Positions 44,801-54,920 are shown, counted from the stretch's first letter. The stretch is DNA of 64,000 nt from Arthrobacter sp. RIT-PI-e (GCF_001187915.1 NZ_LGIU01000045.1:49251-113250), one strand, 5' to 3'. A program made the numbers and translations. The notes: generated by a model from the sequence alone, not told the origin.

Positions 44801-45661
44801 CTCGTACGCCTGCCAGAACTCCGAGAAGTTCATGGTCTCGGCCTTCTTGATGTTGGGCACCACGAGCGAGCGCGTGCCGTCCGGCTTGGGCATGTCGATG
44901 GCCAGGCCGAAGTTCACGTGCGCGGGCTGCACCGCCGAGGGCTTGCCGTCCACGACGTCGTAGTAGACGTTCTGGGAGGGGAACTGTGCCAGGGCCCGGA
45001 TGATCGCGTACCCGATGAGGTGCGTGAAGGAGACCTTGCCGCCGCGGGCCCGTGCGAGGTTGCTGTTGATCACCACGCGGTTGTCGATCAGCAGCTTCGC
45101 GGGGATGGCCCGGACGCTCGTGGCGGTGGGGACGCCCAGGCTGGCTTCCATGTTCGTGGAGATGGCCTTCGCCGGTCCGCGCAGCACGCTGACCTTGTTC
45201 TCCTCCATCTCCGCGTTGCGGTCGGACGCCGGCAGCTGTGCCGGGATGGGCTTGCCGGCGGGCTTGTCCTCGCGCGCGGTCTCCGGCTTCTTCGCCGGTT
45301 CCTTCGCCACGGGCGGCTTGCCGCTCTGCTGCGTCGCCGCGGGGGACTCGCCGGAGGCCTTGGGGGCGGGCGCCTCCGTCTTCACCACGGGGAGCTGCTC
45401 GGTGCTGGGATGGGCATCCTTCGCCGGTGCGCTGCCGGGGGCCGCGGAGCCCTCCGGGGCTACGGCGGGGCGTGGATCGGTCCCTGCGGCGCCGTTACCC
45501 GTGGTGGATCCGCCGTCCTCCGCCGCGAAGGAGTCGAAGAGGTCCCACCACTTCCTGTCCACCGAGTGGCGGTCCTTCCGGAACTGCTCGTACAGTTCGT
45601 CAACGAGCCACTCGTTCCCGCCGAACTCTTCAGGTAGACGGTGGCTGGTCTGTTCTGGCAC
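41825..45661 (-). CDS. kgd: Multifunctional 2-oxoglutarate decarboxylase/dehydrogenase Kgd
   Basis: 1278 residues from GTG 45661, nine bases behind GGAAGAGG. The N-terminus ([20 protein letters not shown]) is typical. After a Pro/Ala/Lys-rich linker, an E2-like acyltransferase domain (about 120-350) contains [16 protein letters not shown] with the catalytic His. The thiamine-diphosphate E1 part follows: [26 protein letters not shown] (GDG-like metal site), [12 protein letters not shown], and the transketolase-like C-terminus with [18 protein letters not shown]. It joins E1 and succinyltransferase activities in one chain for the TCA cycle. In actinobacteria it works with separate E2p and E3 and is inhibited by unphosphorylated GarA/OdhI, encoded elsewhere. 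Confidence 0.96.
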   Translation of the reverse strand: MPEQTSHRLPEEFGGNEWLVDELYEQFRKDRHSVDRKWWDLFDSFAAEDGGSTTGNGAAGTDPRPAVAPEGSAAPGSAPAKDAHPSTEQLPVVKTEAPAPKASGESPAATQQSGKPPVAKEPAKKPETAREDKPAGKPIPAQLPASDRNAEMEENKVSVLRGPAKAISTNMEASLGVPTATSVRAIPAKLLIDNRVVINSNLARARGGKVSFTHLIGYAIIRALAQFPSQNVYYDVVDGKPSAVQPAHVNFGLAIDMPKPDGTRSLVVPNIKKAETMNFSEFWQAYENLVKKARAGKLGADDYAGTTVSLTNPGGIGTVHSVPRLSKGQACIIGAGALEYPAEFQGSSEKTLAKHAISKTITLTSTYDHRVIQGAGSGEFLRIIHQLLLGEQGFYDEIFESLRIPYEPVRWSADIQVDPMDQINKVARIQQLIHAYRVRGHLMADTNPLEYVQRKHADLDIRTHGLTLWDLDREWPTGGFGGQPMLKFRDMLGVLRDAYCRTTGIEYMHLQDPVERQWFQDELEHPYRKPSREEQLRILHKLNSAEAFETFLQTKFVGQKRFSLEGGESLIPLLDAVISGAADDGLDEVAIGMAHRGRLNVLTNIAGKTYAQVFREFEGTQDPRSVQGSGDVKYHLGTEGTFTSDAGNETKVYLAANPSHLEAVDPVLEGIVRAKQDLLDQGDTFPVLPILIHGDAAFAGQGVVAETLNLSQLRGYRTGGTIHVIVNNQVGFTTSPTSSRSSVYSTDVAKMVQAPIFHVNGDDPEAVVRVAQLAYQFRQRFNKDVVIDMVCYRRRGHNEGDDPSMTQPMMYNLIEAKRSVRKLYNEALIGRGDITQEEAEQALRDYQERLERVFAETHAAQTSPIPVVSKDPQAVSDLERPYAQQSDGGESGNPATAISVDTLARIGAAHTAVPEGFTVHPKLKALLEKREQMSREGGIDWGFGEIAAFGSLLLEGVPVRLAGQDSRRGTFVQRHAVFHDRATGNEWLPLDDLGEDQAKFWVYDSLLSEYAAMGFEYGYSVERPDALVIWEAQFGDFVNGAQTIIDEFISSAEQKWGQRSSLVLMLPHGYEGQGPDHSSARIERFLQMCAEQNMVVANPSNAASHFHLLRQHAYKRPRKPLIIFTPKQLLRLKAAASSVEDFTQGSFQPVIPDTLETAGKDVKRVVLVSGRLYYDLLASRQKQDDGTTAIVRVEQLYPLPVDEIKAQLAAYPDAEIVWAQDEPANQGPWPFIGLNLPQELDRPVRLASRPASASTATGSAKNHAVEQELLLKNAFGRQ

Positions 45662-45750
45662 GTGTATACGCCTCTTCCGTAGTAACCCTGAGCGCTGAGC
45701 GGTCGGCACATCGGCGTCGGCCGAGCCTGGACCCGCTCCAAGTGTAGTGA

Positions 45751-47319
<1,569 letters not shown>

Positions 47320-47496
47320 CGTCCGGCCGGGAGGACACACATCACCACCGGGTCGGCTCGCCGTCGGCCTTTCCTGTTCTGCCGATCCGGTCCGATGATG
47401 GCTAGGGGCGGCGCGGCGACCGGTGGGAAGAGGCCTTTCCACGAGTGATGAGATGTATGCCGCGTGCCTCCGGTGAGCCGCTACACTGGCCTTCTT

Positions 47497-47694
47497 ATGG
47501 ACAGTCCTTCTAGGGGCCGGCTCATGGCCGGCGCACCCTCTCCTCTTGCCCATCCACTGCCTGATCCCGGGGCCGGACATCCGGCCGACGCCGGAGCGGA
47601 CTCCCCGGCAGTGAACCTCGCCACGGACCTCGCGGACCCTCTCAGACGCGGACCGCTGCACTCCTCGACCGGCACGGCCGAGGAAGGGGTGTAG
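47497..47694 (+). CDS. Possible small protein upstream of the CorC-like operon (uncertain)
   Basis: A 65-codon frame, ATG 47497 to TAG 47694, ends two bases before the next gene's GTG. TACACT at 47482-47487 lies ten bases before the ATG. The predicted peptide is rich in Pro, Ala, Gly and Asp with no recognisable motif. It could be a leader of the CorC-like operon or simply open by chance at this G+C content. The rest of the 377-base gap between guaB1 and the operon holds nothing else that I can support. Confidence 0.3.
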   Translation: MDSPSRGRLMAGAPSPLAHPLPDPGAGHPADAGADSPAVNLATDLADPLRRGPLHSSTGTAEEGV

Positions 47695-47696
47695 CG

Positions 47697-49124
47697 GTGG
47701 AATGGATCTATCTCGGTGCCGGGCTGCTGCTGATCCTCGGTACCGGCTTCTTCGTGGCGGTGGAGTTCGCGCTCGTGGCCCTCGACCAGACCTACGTCCA
47801 GCGGGCGATCGACGAGGGCGACACGAAGGCCGAGCCCCTGCTGCGGTGTCTGAAGTCGCTGTCCACCCAGCTCTCGAGCTGCCAGCTGGGCATCACCCTC
47901 ACCACCCTGCTGACCGGGTACGTCATGGAGCCGTCCGTGGGGCGGCTGCTCGAGACCCCGCTCGGCGCACTGGGACTCTCCGAGGCGCTCGTCGCCTCCA
48001 CCTCGCTGATCGTGGCGATGGCACTCGCGACGCTGCTCTCCATGCTCATCGGGGAGCTGGTCCCGAAGAACCTCTCGATCTCCCTTCCGTTCAAGGTGGG
48101 CAGGGCCCTTGCGCGGCCGCAGCTCGTCTTCACCGGTGTGTTCAAGCCCGCGATCATCGTGCTCAACGGTTTCTCCAACCGGGTGCTGAACATCTTCGGC
48201 CTCGAGGCCAAGGAGGAGATCTCGGGTGCGAGGACGCCGTCGGAGCTCTCCTCGCTGGTGCGGCGGTCCGCCGAGATGGGGACGCTCGACCAGGGCACCG
48301 CGAACTTCCTGGCCCGCACCTTCAACTTCTCGGAGCAGACCGCGGCGGACGTCATGACGCCCCGTATCCGGATGGAGGTGGTCGACTCGGAGCAGACCGT
48401 GGCGGACGTCGTGGAGCTCGCGCGGCGCACCGGGTACTCGCGTTTCCCCCTCATCGGCGACTCCGCCGATGACATCCGCGGTGTGGTGCACGTCAAGAAG
48501 GCGGTGGCCGTGCCCCGTCACAAGCGCGCGGAGCTCCCCGCCGGCACCATCATGACCGACGTCCTGCGTGTGCCGGAGACGGTGCACCTCGACAGCCTGC
48601 TGAGCGAGCTCCGCGAGGCCAACCTGCAGCTCGCCGTCGTGCTCGACGAGTACGGGGGAACGGCGGGTGTCGCCACCCTCGAGGACCTCGGGGAGGGGAG
48701 CGGGGGCGGGGTGGCCGGCGCGCACGACAAGCTCCAGCCCGGTGTGCTGCAGAGCGCGGCGGGGGACTGGTACTTCTCCGGTCTCATGAGGCCCGACGAG
48801 GTCACCATGCAGATCCCCGGCCTCGTGGTACCGGACGAGGCGGGCTACGAGACCGTGGCCGGATTCATCATGGCCGAGCTCGGTCGCGTCACGGAGCCCG
48901 GTGACCGCGTGGGGATCCCGGCCGGCACCATCACCGTGGAGCGCATGGACGGACGCCGGATCGACCGGCTGCACTTCCGCCCCGCTCCCACCGAGGAGAC
49001 CGGGGAGGGGCCGCTGGACGCCGTGGTGCCCGAGCACCAGCCGGTGTCCCGGAGCTCCGCCGGTCCCGCGGCATCACGCCCGGACCGTCCCGGCACCACC
49101 CTGACAGAGAAGGACCACCGATGA
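47697..49124 (+). CDS. CNNM/CBS-domain membrane protein (CorC/HlyC-like), longer paralog
   Basis: 475 residues from GTG 47697. Residues 1-200 are the CNNM (DUF21) domain with about four helices (LGAGLLLILGTGFFVAVEFALV, SCQLGITLTTLLTGYV, IGELVPKNLSISLP in parts). A CBS pair follows (TAADVMTPRIRMEVV; GYSRFPLIGDSADDIRGVVH), then a CorC_HlyC domain with GDWYFSGLMRPDEV and GYETVAGFIMAELGRV. These proteins are tied to Mg2+ or Co2+ transport or resistance and often mislabelled hemolysins. At about residues 327-345, LDEYGGTAGVATLEDL is followed by GEGSGGGVAGAHDK where the family has an acidic EEIVGE-like stretch (see findings). Overlaps the next paralog by ATGA. Confidence 0.88.
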   Translation: MEWIYLGAGLLLILGTGFFVAVEFALVALDQTYVQRAIDEGDTKAEPLLRCLKSLSTQLSSCQLGITLTTLLTGYVMEPSVGRLLETPLGALGLSEALVASTSLIVAMALATLLSMLIGELVPKNLSISLPFKVGRALARPQLVFTGVFKPAIIVLNGFSNRVLNIFGLEAKEEISGARTPSELSSLVRRSAEMGTLDQGTANFLARTFNFSEQTAADVMTPRIRMEVVDSEQTVADVVELARRTGYSRFPLIGDSADDIRGVVHVKKAVAVPRHKRAELPAGTIMTDVLRVPETVHLDSLLSELREANLQLAVVLDEYGGTAGVATLEDLGEGSGGGVAGAHDKLQPGVLQSAAGDWYFSGLMRPDEVTMQIPGLVVPDEAGYETVAGFIMAELGRVTEPGDRVGIPAGTITVERMDGRRIDRLHFRPAPTEETGEGPLDAVVPEHQPVSRSSAGPAASRPDRPGTTLTEKDHR

Positions 49125-50257
49125 GCGACTGGGCAGGCATTCTCTGGCTCGTCATCCTCCTGCTGGGCAACGCCTTCTTCGTGGGCTCGGAGTTCGCGGT
49201 CATGTCCGCCCGGCGCAGCCAGATCGAACCGCTGGCCGAGGCCGGTTCCAAGCGCGCCAGGACGACGCTGTGGGCCATGGAGCACGTCTCGCTGATGCTC
49301 GCCTGCGCCCAGCTGGGCATCACGGTGTGCTCCCTGCTCATCCTCCAGGTTGCCGAACCCGCGATCCACCACCTGCTGGTGGTGCCCATCGAGGCGCTCG
49401 GTGTACCCGAGGCACTGGCCGGCGGCATCGCGTTCGCGATCGCCCTGCTGGTCGTGACCTTCCTCCACGTGACGTTCGGCGAGATGGTCCCGAAGAACAT
49501 CTCGGTGTCCGTCGCCGACAAGGCCGCGCTGCTCCTCGCCCCACCGCTCGTCATGATCGCCCGCGTGGTGAACCCGATCATCTCGACGCTGAACTGGTCG
49601 GCGAACCACATCCTGCGCGCGATGAACGTGGAGCCGAAGGACGAGGTGTCCTCCACGTACACGCTCGAGGAGGTGCAGTCGATCGTCGAGGAGTCCACCA
49701 AGAGCGGGCTCGTGGTGGACGAGTCAGGTCTGATCACGGGAGCCCTCGAGTTCTCGGGTCAGACGGCGGAGACCATCATGGTGCCGCTCGAGGAACTGGT
49801 GACGGTACGGACGGACTCCACGCCCGAGGACTTCGAACGGGCCGTGGGCCGTACCGGGTTCTCCCGCTTCGTGATGGTGGACGAGGCGGGCAACCTCACC
49901 GGCTACATGCACCTCAAGGACATCATGTCCATGCCGCAGGTCATGTACCGCCGGCCGATCACCGAGAACAAGGTGCGCACGCTCGCCAACCTCCCCCTCA
50001 CCGAGGAGATCGAGGACGCCCTCACGGTCATGCAGCGTACGGGCTCGCACCTGGCCCGCGTGCTCGGCCCGGACGGCACCACACGCGGCGTCCTCTTCCT
50101 CGAGGACGTGATCGAGCAGCTGATCGGGGAGATCCGTGATGCGACCCAGAACCGTGGGGCGCGGCGGTCGGGTGAGGCGAGCAGCGAGACGGAACCGACG
50201 TCGCACCCGGCGGGAGGCTCCACGCGCGTGGACGCCGGAGGGCGTGGTCTGCGTTAG
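49121..50257 (+). CDS. CNNM/CBS-domain membrane protein, shorter paralog
   Basis: 378 residues starting at ATG 49121 inside the previous stop. The CNNM domain has FFVGSEFAVMSARRSQIEPL, ACAQLGITVCSLLIL and TFGEMVPKNISVSVADK. The CBS pair contains TAETIMVPLEELVTVRTDST and GYMHLKDIM. The C-terminal CorC_HlyC domain of the longer paralog is missing; the protein ends in a polar tail after VLFLEDVIEQLIGEIRD. Note that here the motif after LED is intact (VIEQLIGEI), which supports damage at that place in the neighbour. The two genes are co-transcribed and the proteins may act as a pair. Metal specificity is unknown. Confidence 0.88.
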   Translation: MSDWAGILWLVILLLGNAFFVGSEFAVMSARRSQIEPLAEAGSKRARTTLWAMEHVSLMLACAQLGITVCSLLILQVAEPAIHHLLVVPIEALGVPEALAGGIAFAIALLVVTFLHVTFGEMVPKNISVSVADKAALLLAPPLVMIARVVNPIISTLNWSANHILRAMNVEPKDEVSSTYTLEEVQSIVEESTKSGLVVDESGLITGALEFSGQTAETIMVPLEELVTVRTDSTPEDFERAVGRTGFSRFVMVDEAGNLTGYMHLKDIMSMPQVMYRRPITENKVRTLANLPLTEEIEDALTVMQRTGSHLARVLGPDGTTRGVLFLEDVIEQLIGEIRDATQNRGARRSGEASSETEPTSHPAGGSTRVDAGGRGLR

Positions 50258-50273
50258 TCTGGGGGGACTAACG
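50252..50273 (+). terminator. Inverted repeat behind the CNNM operon
   Basis: CGTTAGTC (50252-50259) and GACTAACG (50266-50273) form a perfect 8-bp repeat around TGGGGG; it includes the stop codon of the shorter CNNM gene. It may be a terminator or an operator half overlapping the zinc operon's promoter region. No U-run follows. Confidence 0.45.
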
Positions 50274-50286
50274 TAAACCGTTCTCA
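50272..50286 (-). promoter_or_regulatory. Candidate Zur box upstream of znuA
   Basis: Read on the minus strand it is TGAGAACGGTTTACG, matching 11 of 15 positions of the actinobacterial Zur-type consensus TGAAAATGGTTTTCA as I recall it. It lies 20 bases before znuA in the expected operator position, and a Zur-type regulator is encoded at the end of this region. Confidence 0.5.
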
Positions 50287-50306
50287 TTCGCTTGATCGAG
50301 GTTCCC

Positions 50307-51296
50307 ATGTCCTTCCCCCGCCGTCTCGGCGTTCCCGCACTCATCACCGTCTCCGCGCTCGCGCTCGGCGCCTGCGGCGGTGGGGACGGACAGGGTGCGT
50401 CGGGGCCGGAGACGGCGGGTGGCGGCCCACTGAGGATCGTCGCCTCCACCGACGTGTACGGCGACATAGCGTCCGCGGTGGGCGGGGACGACGTCGAGGT
50501 GAGTGCCATCATCAACGGCCTCGGGCAGGATCCCCACTCCTACGAGGCCACCGTCCAGGACAGGCTCACGGTCTCCGAGGCGGACGTCGTCATCCAGAAC
50601 GGGGGCGGCTACGATCCCTTCCTCGAGCAGCTGATCGAGGACGCGGACGCCGCGACGGTACTGAACGTGGTGGACCTCTCGGGCCTGCAGGGCGAGGGTG
50701 ACGGCCACGCGGACGACGAAGAGCACGACGACGAAGAGCACGACGGCGACGCCGACGACCACGGGCACGGTGACTTCAACGAGCACGTCTGGTACAACCT
50801 GCCGGTGATGATCTCCTTCGCGAACACCCTCGCACAGGAGCTCGGGCGCCTCGACGACGCCAACGCGAACGCGTACCAGGACCGGGCGGACGCCTTCGCG
50901 GAGGACCTCCAGCCCCTCCTGGACCGGCTGGACGGGCTGGCGACCGAGCACTCAGGTCAGATGGTCGCCGTCACCGAGCCCGTACCCCTCTACCTGATCG
51001 AGGCCGCCGGGCTGGAGAACGGGACCCCCGAGGACTACAGCAGGGCGGTCGAGGAGGAGCGTGACGTCCCCGTCGCGGTGCTCGAGGAGATGAAGGAACT
51101 CGTCTCCGGCGGTACGGCCGCGTTCCTCGCGTACAACGAGCAGACCGAGAGTCCCCAGACGGAGGTGGTGCGCTCGGAGGCGGAGGACGCCGGGCTGCAG
51201 GTGGTCGACTTCACCGAGACACTGCCCGACGGCGAGGACTTCGTGTCCTGGATGACCGCCAACACGGACAGTATCGTGGACGTGCTCGGCTCCTGA
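50307..51296 (+). CDS. znuA: Zinc ABC transporter substrate-binding lipoprotein
   Basis: 329 residues from ATG 50307, five bases behind GAGG; the upstream TTG 50292 is less likely. The lipobox is SALALGACGG. The family fold is shown by IVASTDVYGDIASAVGGDD, GLGQDPHSYEATVQDRLTV (first His ligand) and NEHVWYNLPVMIS (second His). Between them, at about residues 133-156, a loop rich in His, Asp and Glu (ADDEEHDDEEHDGDADDHGH) is typical of zinc-specific ZnuA and helps capture Zn. First gene of the znuA-znuC-znuB operon. Confidence 0.92.
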   Translation: MSFPRRLGVPALITVSALALGACGGGDGQGASGPETAGGGPLRIVASTDVYGDIASAVGGDDVEVSAIINGLGQDPHSYEATVQDRLTVSEADVVIQNGGGYDPFLEQLIEDADAATVLNVVDLSGLQGEGDGHADDEEHDDEEHDGDADDHGHGDFNEHVWYNLPVMISFANTLAQELGRLDDANANAYQDRADAFAEDLQPLLDRLDGLATEHSGQMVAVTEPVPLYLIEAAGLENGTPEDYSRAVEEERDVPVAVLEEMKELVSGGTAAFLAYNEQTESPQTEVVRSEAEDAGLQVVDFTETLPDGEDFVSWMTANTDSIVDVLGS

Positions 51297-51342
51297 CCGC
51301 TCCGCCGTATCCCACCCCCTCTACAGACTGGACCCGCACCGC

Positions 51343-52182
51343 ATGTCCCCGACCACCACTGGCGAGGCCACGACCCCGCGGCGACCGGCGGACGGACCGG
51401 TGATCAGTCTGCGCGGGGCGGCGCTCTCCTTCGGCCGACGCACGTTGTGGGACGGTCTCGACCTCGACATCCGGCCGGGTGAGTTCTTCGCCGTACTCGG
51501 CCCCAACGGATCCGGAAAGACGAGCCTGCTGAGGGTGCTCCTCGGCCTCCAGCAGCTCGACGCCGGAACGGCCACCGTCGGGGGCCGGCCCATCCGCCGC
51601 GGGAGTCCGCAGCTGGGGTACATCCCGCAGCAGAAGTCGTTCCCGCCCGAGACCCCGCTGCGCGCACGCGACCTGGTGGGTCTCGGTGTCGACGGCCACC
51701 GCTGGGGTCCGCGGTTCCGTTCGCGCGGCCACGCGGAGCGGGTGGACGCCCTCCTGCGGGACGTGGGCGCGGAGCCCTACGCCCACGCGCCCGTAGGGCT
51801 CCTCTCCGGCGGTGAGCAGCAGCGGCTCCGTGCAGCCCAGGCTCTGGCCACCGATCCGGCGGTGCTCCTGTGCGACGAACCCCTGCTGTCGCTGGACCTC
51901 CACCACCAGCAGGCCGTGAGCGCACTCATCGATCGGCAGTGCCATGAGCGCAACAGTGCGGTGGTGTTCGTGACGCACGAGATCAACCCCGTGATCGACT
52001 ACGTGGACCGGGTGCTCTATCTCGCCGACGGCAAGTTCCGCATCGGTACGCCGCACGACGTCATGACCGGTGAGGTGCTCTCCGAGCTCTACGGCAGTCC
52101 GGTCGAGGTCATGCACACCAACGGGCGGATCGTGGTGGTGGGGCTGCCCGACGCCACCACGCACCACCACGAGGACAGGTAG
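51343..52182 (+). CDS. znuC: Zinc ABC transporter ATPase
   Basis: 279 residues. Walker A GPNGSGKTSLLRVLLG near residue 55, YIPQQKSFPPETPLRARDLV (Q-loop), signature LLSGGEQQRLRAAQALA, Walker B VLLCDEPLLSLD and switch VFVTHEINPV. The C-terminal tail is His-rich (TTHHHEDR at the end), again pointing to metal handling. ATG 51343 follows znuA by 46 bases, and znuB starts four bases after its stop. Confidence 0.9.
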   Translation: MSPTTTGEATTPRRPADGPVISLRGAALSFGRRTLWDGLDLDIRPGEFFAVLGPNGSGKTSLLRVLLGLQQLDAGTATVGGRPIRRGSPQLGYIPQQKSFPPETPLRARDLVGLGVDGHRWGPRFRSRGHAERVDALLRDVGAEPYAHAPVGLLSGGEQQRLRAAQALATDPAVLLCDEPLLSLDLHHQQAVSALIDRQCHERNSAVVFVTHEINPVIDYVDRVLYLADGKFRIGTPHDVMTGEVLSELYGSPVEVMHTNGRIVVVGLPDATTHHHEDR

Positions 52183-52186
52183 CACC

Positions 52187-53059
52187 GTGGACTTCCAGGA
52201 GATCGTCAGCGCCGTCTTCACCTTCGACAACTACGCCCAGCTCCTGCCGCTGGTACGGAACTCGCTGATCGCCGGTGCGGTGCTGGGAGTGCTCGGCGGC
52301 CTGATCGGCACCTTCGTGATGATGCGCGATCTCGCCTTCGCGGTGCACGGGATCGCCGAGCTCTCCTTCGCGGGCGCGGCCTTCGCCCTGCTGGTCGGCG
52401 CGAACGTGGTGGCCGGATCACTCGTGGGCTCGGTCCTCGCCGCCCTGCTGCTGGGGGTGATGGGCATCCGCGCGCGGGACCGGAACTCGGTGATCGGGGT
52501 GGTGATGCCCTTCGGCCTGGGACTCGGGATCCTCTTCCTCGCGCTCTACCAGGGGCGCGCGGCCAACAAGTTCGGGCTCCTGACCGGGCAGATCGTCTCC
52601 GTGGACAGCGTGCAGCTGAATCTCCTGGTGGGCTGCGCCGTCCTGGTCATGCTGGCCCTGGTCGTCATCTGGCGGCCCCTGACCTTCGCCAGCGTGGACG
52701 CCGAACTCGCCGAGGCCCGCGGTGTGCCCGTGCGGGGACTGTCGATCCTCTTCATGGTGCTGCTCGGCGTCGCCGTGGCCCTGTCCATCCAGGTGGTGGG
52801 TGCACTGCTCGTCCTCGCGCTGCTGATCACCCCGGCCGCGGCGGCCCTGCGGGTGACATCCTCGCCCGCGCTGGTGGTAACGCTCAGTGTGGTCTTCGCG
52901 TGCACCGCGGTGCTGGGTGGGATCCTGCTGGCACTGGGCGGTCGGATCCCGATCAGCCCCTACGTGACCACCATCTCCTTCGCGATCTACGTCATCTGCC
53001 GTGGAATCGGTTCACGGAGGACGGCGAGGAGGAACCGGGCCGAGCTGCAGCAGGCCTGA
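52187..53059 (+). CDS. znuB: Zinc ABC transporter permease
   Basis: 290 residues from GTG 52187, four bases after the znuC stop; a longer frame upstream overlaps znuC and is not used. About eight membrane helices. Family segments: RDLAFAVHGIAELSFAGAAF, SVIGVVMPFGLGLGILFLAL, LTGQIVSVDSVQLNLLV and VVGALLVLALLITPAAAALR. It is a paralog of the Mn-type permease at 24549-25457. With ZnuA and ZnuC it forms the zinc importer. Confidence 0.9.
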   Translation: MDFQEIVSAVFTFDNYAQLLPLVRNSLIAGAVLGVLGGLIGTFVMMRDLAFAVHGIAELSFAGAAFALLVGANVVAGSLVGSVLAALLLGVMGIRARDRNSVIGVVMPFGLGLGILFLALYQGRAANKFGLLTGQIVSVDSVQLNLLVGCAVLVMLALVVIWRPLTFASVDAELAEARGVPVRGLSILFMVLLGVAVALSIQVVGALLVLALLITPAAAALRVTSSPALVVTLSVVFACTAVLGGILLALGGRIPISPYVTTISFAIYVICRGIGSRRTARRNRAELQQA

Positions 53060-53089
53060 CGTTGCCCGGCGCCCGGTACCGCGAGGTGG

Positions 53090-53632
53090 TCAGCGGGCCT
53101 CGCGCGTCGGCTCGGGCTCCGCGACGGCGTCGACGATGGCCTGCTCCATGCTCCGGAGGAAGCGGGTGACGGTCTCGGTCTCCTCGCTGCTGAGGGAGTC
53201 CGCGGCGGCGAGGACGCCGCGCCGTTCGACGTCGAAGGCCGAGCGGAACTCCTCGGTGGCCCTCTCGCCCGGTTCCAGGATCACGGCCCGGCGGTCCACA
53301 GGATGCCTGCGGCGCCGGACGAAGCCGACCCGCTCGAGGCGGTCGATCACGAGGGTGGTCGATGCGCTGGAGATACCCAGCGCCAGGGCGAGCTCCTTAG
53401 GGCTGGCGCTCTGGTCACGCTGCCACACGGCCAGCATGAAACGGAGGGCGCTCAGATCGGTCTCGTTGATGTTGAGCCGCTGGCTGAGGCTTCGCCGAAT
53501 GCCGTTCTCGACGGTGCGGTACGCACGGAGGGCGTTGAGTACGTCCACGCCACTGACCACCTGTTCAGGTGTGCTCTCAGGGGATGCGGGGTACCAGTAC
53601 CCCGCTCCTTGTCGTGCACCCGAAGATTCCAT
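53090..53632 (-). CDS. MarR-family transcriptional regulator (1)
   Basis: 180 residues from ATG 53632 (GTG 53638 is the alternative). The winged helix covers LSALRFMLAVWQRDQSASPKELALALGISSASTTLVIDRLERVGFVRRR in successive segments, and VDRRAVILEPGE is the wing (the D-x-R motif). TAGGCT (53639-53644) lies six bases before the ATG and overlaps the palindrome CTAGA-CCA-TCTAG, so autorepression is likely. It is paralogous to the next MarR gene and of equal length. Ligand and targets are unknown; no efflux or degradation gene is adjacent. Confidence 0.88.
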   Translation of the reverse strand: MESSGARQGAGYWYPASPESTPEQVVSGVDVLNALRAYRTVENGIRRSLSQRLNINETDLSALRFMLAVWQRDQSASPKELALALGISSASTTLVIDRLERVGFVRRRRHPVDRRAVILEPGERATEEFRSAFDVERRGVLAAADSLSSEETETVTRFLRSMEQAIVDAVAEPEPTREAR

Positions 53633-53638
53633 ATGCAC

Positions 53639-53654
53639 AGCCTAGACCATCTAG
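53639..53654 (-). promoter_or_regulatory. -10 box and MarR operator
   Basis: TAGGCT (minus strand, 53639-53644) is six bases from ATG 53632. The palindrome CTAGA-CCA-TCTAG at 53642-53654 overlaps it, a typical layout for an autoregulated MarR gene. Confidence 0.6.
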
Positions 53655-53721
53655 TAGTCAATCTCTCTAGGTAAGCCCGTCCGCATGAGGGAGTGACACC
53701 TGCCATCGCGTGTGCGTCCGG

Positions 53722-54264
53722 TCAGACTCCTTCGAGGGCCGTGTCCGGGACGTCGAGATCCGACAGTGCGATTCCGAGACCCACGAGGAACGCGTGGACC
53801 ACCCGCCTCTCCCCGGCTGACAGGGCACCGGCGACCTCCATCATCCGCTCGTGCAGCACCCCCATGGTGGAGCGCACCTCCGAGTCGGAGGAGGCCGTGG
53901 GACGGATCTCGATGGCCCGGCCATCGGTGGCGCTGCGGTGGCGCTCGGCGTGCCCGCTGCCGACCAGCCGATCGATGAGCACCGTGGTGGCCGCCGTGGA
54001 GATCTCCAGGCTGCGTGCGAGTTCGGCGGCGTTCAGGGGCCGGCCGGTCTGCCGGGCGCGGAACAGGAAGCGCAGGGCGGCCATGTCGGTCCGGCCCAGG
54101 TGCATCGAGTCCCGGCTCCTGCCGCGCATGGCCGTCTCGGCGTTGCGGTAGCGGCGCACGGCGTCCACCAGGGCCTCGGCCGGGGAACCGGTCGCGGGCC
54201 CGTGCCCGGCGGGAGTCGGTTCCGGGCCGGAGGCGAAGGGTGCCGGAGTGTCGGTGGACGTCAC
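53722..54264 (-). CDS. MarR-family transcriptional regulator (2)
   Basis: 180 residues from GTG 54264. The DNA-binding part reads MAALRFLFRARQTGRPLNAAELARSLEISTAATTVLIDRLVGSGHAERHRS in segments, with the wing ATDGRAIEIRPTA. It has the same length and clear similarity to the MarR gene at 53090-53632, so the two probably arose by duplication. TACGCT (54271-54276) lies six bases before the GTG, indicating a leaderless message. The frame reaching to 54501 overlaps zur and is not used. Confidence 0.86.
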   Translation of the reverse strand: MTSTDTPAPFASGPEPTPAGHGPATGSPAEALVDAVRRYRNAETAMRGRSRDSMHLGRTDMAALRFLFRARQTGRPLNAAELARSLEISTAATTVLIDRLVGSGHAERHRSATDGRAIEIRPTASSDSEVRSTMGVLHERMMEVAGALSAGERRVVHAFLVGLGIALSDLDVPDTALEGV

Positions 54265-54270
54265 CGCTCC

Positions 54271-54276
54271 AGCGTA
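54271..54276 (-). promoter_or_regulatory. Candidate -10 box for second MarR gene
   Basis: TACGCT ends six bases before GTG 54264; transcription would start at the start codon. Confidence 0.45.
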
Positions 54277-54308
54277 ATGGAGGGCGGCGGGATCGTCAGT
54301 ACGCGGGA

Positions 54309-54842
54309 TCAGGGGCCCGTGACCTGTTCCGTCCGTGACCGTGCTCGGTCCCGTGCCGCGGACTCCGTGCAGCGCGGGCAGAGTCCGTGGATCTCGACCG
54401 TGTGGGTGGCGTCGCTGAACCCGTGCTCCGCTGCGATGCGTGCGGCCCACTGCTCCACGGCGGGTGCCTCCACCTCCACGGCATGCCCGCAGTTGCGGCA
54501 CAGGAGGTGGTGGTGGTGGTGTTCCACCGCGCAGCGGCGGTACACGGCCTCGTTGTCCCCGTTGCGCAGGACGTCCACGAGTCCGTCGTCCGCCATGGAC
54601 TGCAGGATCCGGTAGGTGGTGGCGAGCGAGACCTGCTCACCGCGGTCGTGCATCGTGCGGTGGAGCTCCTGGGTGCTGACGAAGTCCACCGATCCGTCCA
54701 GTGCTGCGCCGACCGCCCGACGTTGACGGGTGACCCGTTGCTCGGACCCCTTGCGGGGAGCCTGCACCGGCTCGGACCCCGTGCCCGGAGGTGTCGCCGG
54801 CGAGGTGCTCGTAGGAGTGGAGGGCGTTCCCTCGGGTGTCAT
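54309..54842 (-). CDS. zur: Fur-family zinc uptake regulator Zur
   Basis: 177 residues. The winged helix (VTRQRRAVGAAL, STQELHRTMHDRG, SLATTYRILQSMADDGLV) is followed by the dimerisation domain with HHHHHLLCRNCGHAVEVEAP and GLCPRCTE, giving the Fur-family regulatory site and a CxxC-x(n)-CxxC structural zinc site. Placement next to znuACB argues for Zur over FurA. It would repress zinc uptake at the candidate box 50272-50286 when zinc is ample. The N-terminal 35 residues are Pro/Thr/Ser-rich and unusual; the start at ATG 54842 lacks a clear ribosome-binding site, so a shorter start is possible. Confidence 0.88.
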   Translation of the reverse strand: MTPEGTPSTPTSTSPATPPGTGSEPVQAPRKGSEQRVTRQRRAVGAALDGSVDFVSTQELHRTMHDRGEQVSLATTYRILQSMADDGLVDVLRNGDNEAVYRRCAVEHHHHHLLCRNCGHAVEVEAPAVEQWAARIAAEHGFSDATHTVEIHGLCPRCTESAARDRARSRTEQVTGP

Positions 54843-54908
54843 GCTCTACCCCTTCCGCGGGCTTCTGGGGGCCTGGGCCACGGTCCAGATTATCAGCGCC
54901 GACCTGGG

Positions 54909-54914
54909 TAGGGT
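54909..54914 (+). promoter_or_regulatory. Candidate -10 box, leaderless start
   Basis: TAGGGT ends six bases before ATG 54921; transcription would start at the start codon. Confidence 0.45.
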
Positions 54915-54920
54915 GGGCGC

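Noticed and set aside
42431..45637. 1068-codon plus-strand frame opposite kgd
   Set aside because: Antisense frames without stops are expected at about 70% G+C. It shows no domain, whereas kgd is conserved throughout.
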